A DNA stretch of 64,000 nucleotides from Caldilineaceae bacterium. Lineage in GTDB: Bacteria > Chloroflexota > Anaerolineae > Caldilineales > Caldilineaceae. The notes below the pieces were generated by a model. It did no database searches and was not told where the DNA came from. It saw only the letters and a program-made list of their open reading frames with translations. Every line of letters starts with the position of its first letter. Position 1 is the stretch's first letter. The stretch covers positions 1 to 64,000 of the forward strand of contig JAHBVH010000015.1 in the NCBI GenBank assembly GCA_019637645.1, given 5' to 3'. The position numbers and the translations under genes were made by a program. Below, in pieces: positions 1-9,443 of this stretch.

Positions 1-477
1 GCGGTTCATAAACTCGGGCGGTAGCTGGACCATCTTCAGGAGGGCCTCCACCCGGTCGCGCCGCTCTTGGCGGTTGTGTACGCCGTTCACGGCGAGCGGT
101 TCGCTGATGATATCCATGATCGTCATCCGCGGGTTGAGTGATGAAAAGGGATCTTGAAAGATCATCTGCATCTGCCGGCGGAGTGGGCGCAACTCGCCTT
201 TGGAAAGCTTGCTTAACTCGACGACTTTGTGGTCGGTGGTGTGGAAGCGAATTTGCCCTGCGGTGGGCTTGACGGCGCGGAGGATACAGCGTGAGGTTGT
301 CGTCTTGCCACAGCCACTTTCGCCAACCAAGGAGAGGGTTTCGCCTTGGTTAATATGAAAGCTCACATCATCCACGGCGCGCACTTGGCCGGTGACCCGA
401 CGCAAAAGACCAGAGCGAATTGGGAAGAACTTTTTGAGCCCTTGAACTTCAAGTAACTTCTGCTGTGCGCCTGCCAT
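1..477 (-). CDS. Peptide/nickel ABC transporter ATPase, DppF/OppF type (partial)
   Basis: ATP-hydrolysing cytoplasmic subunit of an oligopeptide or nickel ABC importer. The first 159 residues are present; the rest lies beyond the left edge. Seen: Walker A GESGCGKT at about residues 52-59, a Q-loop MQMIFQDP followed by the SSLNPRMTI stretch typical of OppF/DppF, and an N-terminal LLEVQGLKKFFP start. The signature motif, Walker B and H-loop would be outside the window. The ATG at 475-477 lies 40 bp beyond the stop of the OppD-like gene in the same orientation, so this is the last visible gene of the importer operon. The substrate cannot be told from sequence. Confidence 0.9.
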   Translation of the reverse strand, partial: MAGAQQKLLEVQGLKKFFPIRSGLLRRVTGQVRAVDDVSFHINQGETLSLVGESGCGKTTTSRCILRAVKPTAGQIRFHTTDHKVVELSKLSKGELRPLRRQMQMIFQDPFSSLNPRMTIMDIISEPLAVNGVHNRQERRDRVEALLKMVQLPPEFMNR

Positions 478-517
478 ACGATTTATTTACTCCCAAACTC
501 GTTGTATTGGTAGGATA

Positions 518-1537
518 TTACGGATGATAGAGGAAACAACTCACCACTTGTCGCTCATTGACCGGTTGCGGCTGTGGTTCCTGAGCATCACACTTACCAG
601 CCATAAAGGCCGGGCAACGGGGATGAAAGGGACAACCGGCGGGCCGATTATAGGGATGGGGGATGGAACCAACGAGCGTTGCTAATTTGGTGCGTGGTTT
701 GGCCAAAATGCTCGGGATCGACTTCAACAGAAGCTGTGTGTAGGGGTGCTGCGGCGCATGAAAAATGTCGGCAACCGGCCCTTGCTCCACCAAACGCCCC
801 AAGTACATCACCACCACATCATCGGCCATCTCGGCAATCACCCCCATGTCATGGGTGATCAAGATGATCGATAGCCCCTTCTCTTCTTGCAATTTCGTCA
901 GCAGTTCAAGAATCTGGGCCTGGGTGGTTACATCCAACGCGGTGGTCGGTTCATCGGCGATCAACACCTTGGGATCGCTCGAAAGGGCCATGGCGATCAT
1001 CACCCGCTGGCGCAACCCACCGCTGAGCTGAAAGGAATATTCGTCAATCCGGCGTTCGGGGCGAGGAATCCCCACTTGGCGTAACAGCTCAATGGCCTGT
1101 TCGCGTGCCTCTTTGCGGCTCATGGGCTTATGGAGCCGAATGGCTTCGATAATTTGGTTTCCGACCGTATGGAAGGCGCTGAAGGAGGTCATGGGCTCTT
1201 GAAAGATCAGCGCCACTTCGCCCCCGCGGATCGACCGCATTTCCGTGCCCTCTTCTTTGAGCTGGGCCAAGTCGATTTCGTCGCGCTGGCCGTTGCGTTG
1301 TTGGCGGCGCAACCAGATCTCACCCGCTTCGATCCGCCCGCCTTGCTCAACAATGCGGAGAATCGAGCGCGCGGTGACACTTTTGCCGCAGCCACTTTCA
1401 CCGACAATGCCCAGCGTTTTGCCGGGATAGAGATCAAAGCTGACGCCATCGACGGCGCGGACAATCCCTTCATCCTGGTGGAAATAGGTTTTTAACCCGC
1501 GAATTGAAAGAATGGGTGGAGAATTTTTTTCAGACAT
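518..1537 (-). CDS. Peptide/nickel ABC transporter ATPase, DppD/OppD type
   Basis: Second ATPase of the importer, expected to pair with the DppF-like subunit. From the chosen ATG ([10 protein letters not shown]), Walker A GESGCGKS is at residues 46-53, followed by a Q-loop LIFQEPMTS, signature [15 protein letters not shown], Walker [13 protein letters not shown] and an H-loop ITHDMG. The C-terminus has the oligopeptide-transporter extension ([12 protein letters not shown], then CPFHPRCP and another Cys) that separates these ATPases from other ABC proteins. An alternative in-frame ATG at 1573 would overlap the stop of the upstream permease gene (1566), which would suit translational coupling; neither start has a strong ribosome site. 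Confidence 0.92.
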   Translation of the reverse strand: MSEKNSPPILSIRGLKTYFHQDEGIVRAVDGVSFDLYPGKTLGIVGESGCGKSVTARSILRIVEQGGRIEAGEIWLRRQQRNGQRDEIDLAQLKEEGTEMRSIRGGEVALIFQEPMTSFSAFHTVGNQIIEAIRLHKPMSRKEAREQAIELLRQVGIPRPERRIDEYSFQLSGGLRQRVMIAMALSSDPKVLIADEPTTALDVTTQAQILELLTKLQEEKGLSIILITHDMGVIAEMADDVVVMYLGRLVEQGPVADIFHAPQHPYTQLLLKSIPSILAKPRTKLATLVGSIPHPYNRPAGCPFHPRCPAFMAGKCDAQEPQPQPVNERQVVSCFLYHP

Positions 1538-1565
1538 ACTCACTTCGATTGGTTCATCAAGTTGT

Positions 1566-2705
1566 TTATCCATAGGGATCCGCGGCATCACGCAGCCCAT
1601 CGCCTAAGAAGTTGAAGGCAAGAATCGCCAAAATGACCGGGATGGCCGGGATCAGCAACCAGGGTGAAATGGCAACGGCTTGAATGTTCTGGGCCTGTTG
1701 TAGCAGCACGCCCCAACTGACGGCGGGCGGTCGCAGTCCCAAGCCAAGAAAACTCAGGGAGGTCTCGGAGATGATCATGGCGGGAATCGCCAGCGTGGCG
1801 GCCGCGATAATATGGCTGAGGAATGAGGGCACCATGTGGCGAAAGATAATGCGCAATTGGCCCGCGCCCGCAAGTTCTGCCGCGGTGACAAAGTCCTCGG
1901 TGCGCAGCGAGAGAAAGCGCCCACGCACAACCCGTGCCATCACCGTCCACCCAATCAGGGAAATGATGATCGTAATAAAGAAGTAGACACGCGTCACCGG
2001 CCAAGTGGGGGGCATGGCCGCGGCTAGTCCCATCCAAAGGGGAATGGTGGGGATCGAACGGACAATCTCGATAAAGCGCTGGATGACATTATCGACCATA
2101 CCGCCATAGAGGCCCGAAACACCCCCGAGCAAAATCCCCAAGAACAGGCTTAATATAACACCGACCAAGCCAATCGTCAGCGAAGTGCGGGTGGCGATCA
2201 TCAACCGCGAGAAGAGATCGCGCCCCTGTAGATCGGTGCCGAAGAGGAAGATACTCTCTTCGGCGGGGCGACCTTCGACGCCAAGTAGATGGCGTTTGGT
2301 TGGGAAGAGGCCCCAGAGTTTATATTCATAGCCTTCGGCCCAAAAAACAAGGTAGGCTTTGGTGGTTAGGTCGGGCGTGTAGACCTTCTTAAAGGTTTTG
2401 GGATCGCGCTTGCCCACAACGGGGTGGACATAGGGGCGAAATTCACCGTTGTCGAACCACTGAATCGACTGTGGCGGGAGGAGCGTCAATTGTTCGTTCG
2501 AGAGCCGCGGGTCGGAATAGGCAAAGAACTCGGCAAAGAGCACAAGTAGATAGAAGATTGCAATGATCACCGCGGCTATCATCGCCAGGTGATGTTTGCG
2601 AAAGCGCCACCACATGAGCTGCCATTGGGTTGCTACGGAAATGCGATCTTCGGCATTGCGTTGGGGCTTTGCCACCGGCGGAACTTGAGCCACTGCTTCT
2701 GCCAT
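1566..2705 (-). CDS. Peptide/nickel ABC transporter permease, DppC/OppC type
   Basis: Inner-membrane permease with several membrane segments after a basic, proline-rich N-terminus. The cytoplasmic EAA loop is visible (TAAELAGAGQLRIIFRHMVPS), which contacts the ATPases. Between the first membrane helix and the FGTDLQGRDLFSRL motif there is an unusually long extracytoplasmic stretch of about 100 residues, longer than in short DppC proteins. The ATG at 2703-2705 is preceded by GGAAAGGAAGG and is preferred over a start 14 codons upstream. It follows the DppB-like gene by 52 bp in the same operon. Confidence 0.9.
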   Translation of the reverse strand: MAEAVAQVPPVAKPQRNAEDRISVATQWQLMWWRFRKHHLAMIAAVIIAIFYLLVLFAEFFAYSDPRLSNEQLTLLPPQSIQWFDNGEFRPYVHPVVGKRDPKTFKKVYTPDLTTKAYLVFWAEGYEYKLWGLFPTKRHLLGVEGRPAEESIFLFGTDLQGRDLFSRLMIATRTSLTIGLVGVILSLFLGILLGGVSGLYGGMVDNVIQRFIEIVRSIPTIPLWMGLAAAMPPTWPVTRVYFFITIIISLIGWTVMARVVRGRFLSLRTEDFVTAAELAGAGQLRIIFRHMVPSFLSHIIAAATLAIPAMIISETSLSFLGLGLRPPAVSWGVLLQQAQNIQAVAISPWLLIPAIPVILAILAFNFLGDGLRDAADPYG

Positions 2706-2757
2706 AACCTTCCTTTCCCGATAAAATAAACGATTGTCAATTAGCAAGCGTCAATTG

Positions 2758-3759
2758 TTAATTATTGCCTTCCATGCCCAGGCGAATCCGCGGATCGATC
2801 CACATCAGGACCAAGTCCGAAATCAATGTCCCCACGACTGTCATTACGGCGAGTAATAACAAGATGGTCCCTGCTAAAAAGAGATCTTGGGCAATTAAGG
2901 CTTTGAATAAGAGTGGGCCAACGGTGGGTAGGCTCAGGACCAGTGAAACAATAATGCTGCCAGAAACGATATAGGGAAAGATATAGCCAATCGTACTGGC
3001 AAAAGGATTCAGCGCCGCACGCACCGGATATTTGAGAATGACGCGTGTTTGGGAAAGCCCTTTCGCACGCGCCGTCACGACATAGGGCTTGCGTAATTCG
3101 TCTAATAGGTTGGCCCGCATAATGCGTACCAATTCGCCAATGCCAGCCATGCCGAGAATGACCGCTGGCAAAGGTAGATGTTTGAGCATATCCCAGACGC
3201 GGGCAAGGCTCCATGGCGCGCTTAGATAGGCTTCGGAGAAGAGGCCACCAATGCTTTGTAGGCCAAAATATTTAAAGCCCACATATAAAATGACCAGGGC
3301 CAACATAAAATTGGGAATGCCAATGCCCAGGAAGGCCAAAAAGGTGAAAAAATAGTCGCCGATCGAATATTTATAGACCGCGGAATAGATGCCAATGGGC
3401 AACGCAAGGCCCCAAATAAAGACGATGGCGGCCAGCGAGACTACCATAGTCAAGACCAAGCGGTCGCCAATGACTTCGCGCACCGGGCGATTATATTCCA
3501 TGGCCATGCCAAAGTTGCCTTGGAGCATCAACCCCATCCATTTAAAGTATTGGATATAAACCGGTTGATCCAACCCATATTGTTGGCGCAACGCTTCGGC
3601 TTCGGCGGCAGAGACGGTGGTCCCTGTCGCTTGGAGATTGGCGATATAGGCTGTCACATAGTCACCCGGTGGGAGTTGGATCACCACAAACGACAAGATG
3701 GAGGCTGCCCAAATGGTTAAGAGACCGGCAAAGATACGACGAACGAGATAGGAGAGCAT
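2758..3759 (-). CDS. Peptide/nickel ABC transporter permease, DppB/OppB type
   Basis: Membrane permease of 333 residues starting MLSYLVRRIFAGLLTIW, a typical DppB N-terminal helix. The family pattern is present: QLPPGDYV after helix 1, LRQQYGLDQPVYIQYFKWM before helix 2, and the EAA loop VVTARAKGLSQTRVILKYPVR. It should form the translocation pore with the DppC-like protein. A GAGGGG ribosome site precedes the ATG. The 129 bp separating it from the binding-protein gene hold one perfect palindromic repeat (3817-3848). Confidence 0.92.
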   Translation of the reverse strand: MLSYLVRRIFAGLLTIWAASILSFVVIQLPPGDYVTAYIANLQATGTTVSAAEAEALRQQYGLDQPVYIQYFKWMGLMLQGNFGMAMEYNRPVREVIGDRLVLTMVVSLAAIVFIWGLALPIGIYSAVYKYSIGDYFFTFLAFLGIGIPNFMLALVILYVGFKYFGLQSIGGLFSEAYLSAPWSLARVWDMLKHLPLPAVILGMAGIGELVRIMRANLLDELRKPYVVTARAKGLSQTRVILKYPVRAALNPFASTIGYIFPYIVSGSIIVSLVLSLPTVGPLLFKALIAQDLFLAGTILLLLAVMTVVGTLISDLVLMWIDPRIRLGMEGNN

Positions 3760-3816
3760 AAAATAAACAACCCCTCGATTGATAGAAGCTACCCAAGCCG
3801 CGCGTTCCGCCAGCGC

Positions 3817-3848
3817 GACCTGTCAGGTTTTGCAAAACCTGACAGGTC
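3817..3848. repeat. Palindromic REP-like repeat copy 1
   Basis: A perfect 32-bp palindrome: GACCTGTCAGGTTTTG followed by its exact reverse complement. It lies between the binding-protein and DppB-like genes of the first importer, where a hairpin in the mRNA could reduce readthrough or protect the upstream message. It belongs to the same family as the copies around the transposase at 32665-33294. Confidence 0.85.
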
Positions 3849-3888
3849 TGTCGATCACTTCTACGCCTAGCTACATGACACGGCGGCT

Positions 3889-6051
3889 CTATTGGGAGTC
3901 AGCATCGGTAAAGAAGAAGGTGGCTGGGCGGGAAATGTTGGGTGTCTGACCAGCCTGGATGTTGAACTGGCGTGAGGGAATATTGCCCATATTGTTCTTG
4001 ACCACGCGTACGCCCATAAAGGCACCGGACTGACCAACGGTGCCAATGGTCCAAACTTCATCCGTGATGATCTGCCAGATCTCCTGACCAATCGTCACCC
4101 GTTCTTCCGGCGTGGCGCGCAAGCCCTGGCTGAAGAGATCCAGCACTTTGATGACATTGGGGTCGGTCGGCTCGATCCCGGTTACGCCACCAGAGGCGTA
4201 CCAATTGCCAAAAGCTGGCCCCGTGCCAGAGATGCTATCGACGGGCAGGGCATGGTAAGGGTAGAGATAGAGTTCGTCGGTGCCATCGTTTTGCCAGAAG
4301 AAGATCTGGAGTTCATTGGCGGCGCGGCGCTGTTCGACCAAGGTGCGTTCTTGTTCGATCACATTGGCAAAGATGCCAATCTGTGCCCAGTCTTCCTTGA
4401 TCATTTCCCCGATCTGGGTGAACTGGATGAAGGCGGGGATGGAGGGAATCTCAATGATGATGCGTTCGCCATTGTCGGTGCGCAAGCGATAGCCTTCGGC
4501 ATCCTTTTCGGTCAGGCCAAGCTCATCAAGCATCTGATTGGCTTGCTCAAAATCGGGTTCCGCGGGCGACCATAGGGTGCGGTATTCTGCCCCTGGATTA
4601 AAGGGCGAAGATTCGGCGACAACCGCTGACCCAGGCGTCCCGATCCCGAGGAAGATGATCTCGTTGATCTTGGTGCGGTTGACTGCCAAGGACAAGGCAC
4701 GGCGGAAGGCGGTGGTATGGAGCCACTTGGCAATCTCGGCGTCGGCTTCATAGCTTAGGTTCACCTGTAGCCCCGCATCGGCGCCATGTTGGGCTGGGTC
4801 CAAATAGACCGTATAGTTGCCTTGTTCGGCATTTTCGAGCAGAACGGGGAGGTTGGCCAAAGCGATGTGGCGTGCTTGGTAATCAAATTCGCCCGCGATC
4901 GCGCGTAAATTCAGCACTTCGAGGTTTTCGGCCAAGGTCATGGAGATGCGGTCAATATAGGGCAGTTGGTTGCCAGCCGAATCGACCCCATAGTAGTAGG
5001 GGTTGCGTTCCAAAACCCAGTTATCGGTGGTGATCGGATTGACCGTCTTCCAGGGCGTTACCGTGGGCAGATCGGGATTACGCGCCCAGGTATTTTTGTC
5101 CTTGAAGAGGTTGACCCAATTGTCAAAGCCTTCGGCCTTCACCAGCGCATCTAGCTCGGCTTGATCGACAAAGTCGGGGTGAAATTGCTGCATGTAGTGC
5201 GCCGGTGCATAGCCACCCATGGCAACATTCCCATAGATCGCATGGCCTCCAAAGACCGGGACGGAACTACCGAGTACTTCTAAGAAGAGGCTGTTGGGAT
5301 AGGGAAAGCTAAACTTGACCGTGTAATCATCAACCTTTGCCAGAGTGGCGCCTTTATCGAGGTCGAAGAAGGCCGAGCGCACGGGTACCAATTCGGCATT
5401 TTGATACATATGTTCATACCAGAACATTACATCATTAGCCGTAAAGGGTTCGCCGTCGGACCATTTCGCCCCTTCTCGAAGGAAGAGGGTAAGTTCGGTC
5501 TGATCTTCGCTAAACTCCCAACCTTTGGCAAGATTAGGCACAACTTTGGGAAATTCATCGGCATCCCAAAAGACAAGGCGATCACCACCGGCTACGCGGT
5601 GACCATTTTGGCCGTCGCCCGGGCCGGTAAAGCCACGGCGCCAAGTGCCACCATATTTTCCAATTTCCTGTAAGGGTTGAATGACCAATAGATCGTCGCG
5701 GACAGGGAGCCGTTCGGCGACGGGGGGCAAGCTGCCTGCTTCGACCAACGCCGTTAACATGGGCGCTTCGCTGAACGCAGTGGGAAATTCGTCCACCGTG
5801 GTCAGAATATCAGGGCCTTCCAGTGTGCCAATCAAGGTGGAACCAAGAGGGGCTTCTTCTTCGCTGCTTGTTTCTGTGGTGCTTGCTTCTTCGGCGGATG
5901 GTTCGGTTGCTTCGGCAACGGATGCTACTTCTTCCTGGGCTGCTTGTTCGGCTGGCGCGCTCGGTTGGCTACCGCCGCCACAGGCCGCTAGGACAAGACT
6001 AAGCACCAGCAATAGCGAGACCACGCTCAGCCCTATGCGTCGCTTGTACAC
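3889..6051 (-). CDS. ABC transporter substrate-binding lipoprotein (SBP_bac_5 family)
   Basis: Extracellular solute receptor that delivers ligand to the DppB/DppC-like permeases. The 720-residue protein begins with a lipoprotein signal (positive MYKRRIG, hydrophobic stretch, lipobox VLAAC with the Cys near residue 24), followed by an acidic, Ser/Thr/Glu-rich linker and a long family 5 fold. Recognisable parts include LTLFLREGAKWSDGEPFTANDV and a C-terminal half with AFRRALSLAVNRTKINE. It is long for the family. The start is GTG with an excellent GAAGGAGG site seven bases upstream. A sigma-70-like promoter lies at 6127-6155. Confidence 0.92.
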   Translation of the reverse strand: MYKRRIGLSVVSLLLVLSLVLAACGGGSQPSAPAEQAAQEEVASVAEATEPSAEEASTTETSSEEEAPLGSTLIGTLEGPDILTTVDEFPTAFSEAPMLTALVEAGSLPPVAERLPVRDDLLVIQPLQEIGKYGGTWRRGFTGPGDGQNGHRVAGGDRLVFWDADEFPKVVPNLAKGWEFSEDQTELTLFLREGAKWSDGEPFTANDVMFWYEHMYQNAELVPVRSAFFDLDKGATLAKVDDYTVKFSFPYPNSLFLEVLGSSVPVFGGHAIYGNVAMGGYAPAHYMQQFHPDFVDQAELDALVKAEGFDNWVNLFKDKNTWARNPDLPTVTPWKTVNPITTDNWVLERNPYYYGVDSAGNQLPYIDRISMTLAENLEVLNLRAIAGEFDYQARHIALANLPVLLENAEQGNYTVYLDPAQHGADAGLQVNLSYEADAEIAKWLHTTAFRRALSLAVNRTKINEIIFLGIGTPGSAVVAESSPFNPGAEYRTLWSPAEPDFEQANQMLDELGLTEKDAEGYRLRTDNGERIIIEIPSIPAFIQFTQIGEMIKEDWAQIGIFANVIEQERTLVEQRRAANELQIFFWQNDGTDELYLYPYHALPVDSISGTGPAFGNWYASGGVTGIEPTDPNVIKVLDLFSQGLRATPEERVTIGQEIWQIITDEVWTIGTVGQSGAFMGVRVVKNNMGNIPSRQFNIQAGQTPNISRPATFFFTDADSQ

Positions 6052-6126
6052 AGGATTCCTCCTTCAGGTATGAAATTTTGGGGCTTTGAAATACCAATTG
6101 TGAGAGCTTGGGTAGGTACGGTGTGG

Positions 6127-6155
6127 AGCGTAACATAAGCCGCAATGAAAGTCAA
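6127..6155 (-). promoter_or_regulatory. Candidate promoter of the first ABC importer operon
   Basis: Reading the minus strand, a -35 TTGACT (6150-6155) is followed after 17 bp by a weak -10 TACGCT (6127-6132). This would start transcription about 70 bases before the GTG of the binding-protein gene. The -35 is good, the -10 poor. Confidence 0.35.
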
Positions 6156-6478
6156 ACTACTTTTAAATGGAAGGTATCCTACTATGGTATAATGCCTTGC
6201 CTGACTGCAATCCATCGGCTGTGCTCTGCTCAAGTGATTGTGGCCGCAAGCTTGGGCAGCCTCTGCTCAGGATGAGGCATAGCCGAAGCTGATCGGGAAT
6301 ATGCCGATTGGTAATTTATCGTGCATGGCGGTTGCAATCCTTACGTAGCTAAGGTAAAGTAGGCTCATCGGATGGCAGTTCTTCTAGGTACTTTTTATGC
6401 ACGACCAGACCTGACCGGTTTTCTCAACTGGATAGCTCTTTGGTCGTACCAACCAACGGCATAAGCCCTAACAAAGAT

Positions 6479-6521
6479 AGATAATGAACAGAAAGATAAT
6501 GAATCGAAAGATAATAAACAG
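6479..6521 (+). repeat. 15-bp tandem repeat in gene leader
   Basis: Three near-identical units: AGATAATGAACAG (shortened), AAAGATAATGAATCG and AAAGATAATAAACAG. They end 20 bp before the ATG at 6542. One of five such leader repeats in the window, with no sequence in common between loci. Confidence 0.8.
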
Positions 6522-6541
6522 GGTGAGAGGAAAAGGTCAGG

Positions 6542-6901
6542 ATGAATGAACAACGGCCCCAGCTGAATAGTATTTCGTATGGCGTCATCATTTTAACCGT
6601 GACTACCGCCTTGATTCATCTTTATCTGAGCTTTTTATTTCCTGGTGGGCCTGATCCGGCTTTTCTACTCAATGGCATTGGCTACCTTGTTTTGCTCGCT
6701 GCTATCTATGCCCCGCTTCGTCTATTGAAGCCTTATCGCGCACTCTTCTTCTGGTTATTGCTCACCTATACGGCGCTCACCTTCGGTTTATGGGTCTTTT
6801 TAGGCACAAAATCAGTTTGGTATGCCTATGTGGACAAAGTTGTAGAATTGTGCTTGATTCTCTTGATTTGGCTAGAATTACGGCGTCTACCAGATGAATA
6901 A
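6542..6901 (+). CDS. Small four-helix membrane protein, function unknown
   Basis: A 119-residue protein with four hydrophobic segments (about residues 13-32, 42-58, 66-85 and 97-111) and charged ends. I do not recognise the family. Similar short membrane proteins occur beside ATP synthase operons, but nothing in the sequence links it to that job. The ATG follows an AGAGGAAAAGGTCAGG purine run. The -35/-10 pair at 6951-6980 lies downstream of it, so it is probably transcribed separately from the atp genes. Confidence 0.7.
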   Translation: MNEQRPQLNSISYGVIILTVTTALIHLYLSFLFPGGPDPAFLLNGIGYLVLLAAIYAPLRLLKPYRALFFWLLLTYTALTFGLWVFLGTKSVWYAYVDKVVELCLILLIWLELRRLPDE

Positions 6902-6950
6902 AGGAGCATGCAGAGCGCTAATAGCTGTTGTCCCAAAAGCATGTGAAAAT

Positions 6951-6980
6951 TTGCGCGAACGAAAATTCCGATGCTATAAT
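6951..6980 (+). promoter_or_regulatory. Candidate promoter of the ATP synthase operon
   Basis: A perfect -10 TATAAT (6975-6980) lies 18 bp after a weak -35 TTGCGC (6951-6956), just upstream of the AtpI/AtpZ-position gene and atpB. No other equally good -10 was seen before atpB. Confidence 0.5.
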
Positions 6981-7039
6981 CGGGGCAACATCAACCAAAG
7001 CTTATATTGCCGACTAGAAATAAATCTTGTATCACCAAC

Positions 7040-7303
7040 ATGACTGTTCGTATCAATATACAACGGCTGCTGCGTAGCCTACTTGTTAGTTTTATCTTCC
7101 CTCTAACAGGAGTTATATTGATCGATCTGCAATTTGGTTGGTTTCCGTTGGTAACCAGTGGCGCGATGGTGATCTTCGTCCCATTGGCTACCTATGTTGT
7201 TACCCGCGCCGCCCTCTCCGAAATGGCTCAAGTTATTCAAAAGGTGGCCCCACTAGAGGTTGGGTCTGGTGAGGTATTTTCTGAGCAGGAAGCGAGCAGC
7301 TGA
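7040..7303 (+). CDS. AtpI/AtpZ-like small membrane protein
   Basis: About 87 residues from the ATG at 7040 (an in-frame TTG at 7007 is possible). Two hydrophobic segments are visible: LLVSFIFPLTGVILIDL and SGAMVIFVPLATYVVT, with a short loop between them and an acidic tail. The position directly before atpB and the two-helix shape are those of AtpZ/AtpI, small accessory proteins that help assemble the ATP synthase c-ring. Sequence similarity to either family is not evident by eye, so the name rests on place and topology. Confidence 0.5.
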   Translation: MTVRINIQRLLRSLLVSFIFPLTGVILIDLQFGWFPLVTSGAMVIFVPLATYVVTRAALSEMAQVIQKVAPLEVGSGEVFSEQEASS

Positions 7304-7415
7304 ATAAGCCAAGGCGACTTGGTAAGTGCTTGAAATTTCTTTCCGTTGTAAAAATGAGCAGTTGTGGTCGTCGAGAAGTTGTAGCAGACGGAAGCTAGTT
7401 GTAGAAATTGTTACA

Positions 7416-8456
7416 ATGGAATCAATCAAAAAGTTTTTCAAGGGACTTGGTGAAAAGATTATGTCTTTTATAACTGCGAACCCACGTCGTACAATGTTAA
7501 TTGGCGGCGTGCTTGTGCTGATTATCATTAGCTTTTTTATCTCCGTTCCACAACCACACGTATCTCTAGCCGCCGAAGCGCTCTTTGAAGACGGTCCGAG
7601 CTGGCTGACCAACGCTTTGTTCACCACCTTTATCATCGATATCATCTTGATCCTGCTTGCCGTTAGCGCGACCAGCAAGATGAATGTGGTTCCCCGTGGT
7701 TTGCAAAACCTGATGGAAGCTGCCATCGAATATCTCTATGGGTTGGCGGAAAGCGTGGCTGGACGGGCGGCTGGCACCTATTTCCCGTGGGTGGCCACCA
7801 TCTTCCTCTTTGTGGTTGTGAGTAACTGGTCCGGGTTGATTCCCGGCGTCGGTAGCATCGGCTTTTTCCACACAGGGGGACAAGCGACCGAAGAGCAGCA
7901 AGAAGAAGGTGGCGAGAGCCATGGCTTCCGCTTTGACCAACAACTGGCGATGGTGAATGGCGGCCCTGTCCTCGTTCAAGCGGCTGATGCAGCGGCGGCG
8001 GCCACAACGGCTGAAGCAGGCGAAAAGGGCCGGTTTGTGCCCCTTTTCCGTGCGCCTAGTGCGGATCTGAATGTGACCTTTGCGCTGGCGATTGCGACCA
8101 TGGTGATGGTGCAGATTCATGGGATTCGGGCGCTCGGTGCTGGCTACTTCCGTAAATTCTGGAACACCAGCGGTGAAGGCTTTATGAAGGGGATCAACAT
8201 CTTTGTTGGCATCTTAGAGTTGATCAGCGAATTCTCCCGGATCATCGCCTTTGGTTTTCGTCTCTTTGGTAATATTTTTGCCGGTGAAATTGTCTTGGCA
8301 ACGATGGCTTTCTTGGTTGCCTTTGTGGTCCCCCTGCCCTTCTACCTGCTAGAAATCTTAGTCGGTGCCGTTCAGGCTTTGGTCTTTATGATGTTGGCGC
8401 TGGTCTTCTTTACCATGGCCACCATCAGCCACGCCCATGGGGATGAACACCACTAA
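7416..8456 (+). CDS. atpB: ATP synthase F0 subunit a
   Basis: Membrane subunit carrying the proton half-channels against the c-ring. The essential arginine helix is clear near the C-terminus: [15 protein letters not shown], where the Arg before LFGN faces the c-subunit glutamate. [17 protein letters not shown] is the usual family motif ahead of helix 3. At 346 residues the protein is longer than the enteric form, mainly because of a hydrophilic and Ala-rich insert (Glu/Gln/Gly-rich, then [13 protein letters not shown]) between the [11 protein letters not shown] segment and the PSADLN motif. The ATG at 7416 is preferred to an upstream TTG because the protein then starts MESIKKFF. Confidence 0.95.
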   Translation: MESIKKFFKGLGEKIMSFITANPRRTMLIGGVLVLIIISFFISVPQPHVSLAAEALFEDGPSWLTNALFTTFIIDIILILLAVSATSKMNVVPRGLQNLMEAAIEYLYGLAESVAGRAAGTYFPWVATIFLFVVVSNWSGLIPGVGSIGFFHTGGQATEEQQEEGGESHGFRFDQQLAMVNGGPVLVQAADAAAAATTAEAGEKGRFVPLFRAPSADLNVTFALAIATMVMVQIHGIRALGAGYFRKFWNTSGEGFMKGINIFVGILELISEFSRIIAFGFRLFGNIFAGEIVLATMAFLVAFVVPLPFYLLEILVGAVQALVFMMLALVFFTMATISHAHGDEHH

Positions 8457-8484
8457 GCCTGGCAACTTTCAACGTTGTGTTTAA

Positions 8485-8527
8485 GCGCTCTGTACCATTA
8501 ATCTGTTTCTTAGTAAACAGAGAGCGC
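8485..8527 (+). other. Intercistronic stem-loop between atpB and atpE
   Basis: GCGCTCT (8485-8491) can pair with AGAGCGC (8521-8527), enclosing an inner CTGTTT/AAACAG stem (8503-8508 with 8515-8520). It is followed by GCTTTATAAAA rather than a clean U-run. It may be a processing or stability element ahead of the highly translated c-subunit gene. Confidence 0.45.
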
Positions 8528-8630
8528 GCTTTATAAAATGGTTCATGTAGACTAGCATGGGTTGTACTTGAAACAAAGTTGCAAACTTTAACCCGCATCT
8601 TGCTAGCTGCAGAATCTGAAAAATATGTAA

Positions 8631-8903
<273 letters not shown>

Positions 8904-8933
8904 GCGCTTGCCAATAAAGAGAGGAGGCTGACC

Positions 8934-9443
8934 TTGAGTGCTGTACTTGGTCAACTCGGAATTGAGGGAGGTCTGCTGGTTTCCCAGATCGTCAACTTCC
9001 TCATTTTGATTGTCATTTTGAGAGTTACGCTGTATCAACCGATTTTGAATATGCTTGAACAGCGCCGCCAGCGGATCGCGCAAAGCATGAAAGATGCTGA
9101 GCGCGCCAGTGCTGCGGCCCGGGAAGCCGAGCATGATAAAACGAAGGTACTAGAGGAAGCGCGGCGCGAAGCGCAAGAAGTCCGTGCGCAAGCCACGCGC
9201 GATGCGGAAAAGATTGCCCAAGAAATTCGTGCTCGCGCTGAACAAGAAGCGACCGAAATTCGCCGCAAGGCTCAGGCTGATGCCCTGGCCCAAGCCGAGT
9301 CTGCTTTGGCGGGTGCCAACAAGCAAATTGCTGACCTGGCGATTCTGGCCACGCAGCAAATCTTGGGGCGCGAATTAGCTAACCGCAGCGAGCAAGAGCG
9401 ATTTGTTGCTGAGTTCTTAGATCAGCAAGGGAGAGCGGCTTGA
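8934..9443 (+). CDS. atpF: ATP synthase F0 subunit b
   Basis: Peripheral stalk subunit: one N-terminal membrane helix ([20 protein letters not shown]) followed by a long, charged, Ala/Glu/Arg-rich coiled coil that reaches F1. It is 169 residues, normal for the family. The start is TTG with GAGAGGAGG six bases upstream. Its stop codon overlaps the atpH start. Confidence 0.95.
   Translation: MSAVLGQLGIEGGLLVSQIVNFLILIVILRVTLYQPILNMLEQRRQRIAQSMKDAERASAAAREAEHDKTKVLEEARREAQEVRAQATRDAEKIAQEIRARAEQEATEIRRKAQADALAQAESALAGANKQIADLAILATQQILGRELANRSEQERFVAEFLDQQGRAA

Larger units (their letters stand above)
6052..6541. other. Intergenic region with possible structured RNA
   Basis: No supportable gene in 490 bp. 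On the plus strand an extended -10 (TGGTATAAT, 6185-6193) is followed by a potential stem pairing 6216-6224 with 6277-6285 (nine pairs, one G-U) around an internal loop. A degenerate half-copy of the palindromic repeat (AGACCTGACCGGTTTT) is near 6405-6420. The end of the region holds 15-bp tandem repeats (separate entry). Confidence 0.4.

Noticed and set aside
6216..6285. Bacterial SRP RNA (4.5S)
   Set aside because: A long stem is possible, but the conserved GGAAG...AGCAGCC-type loop sequences are missing.
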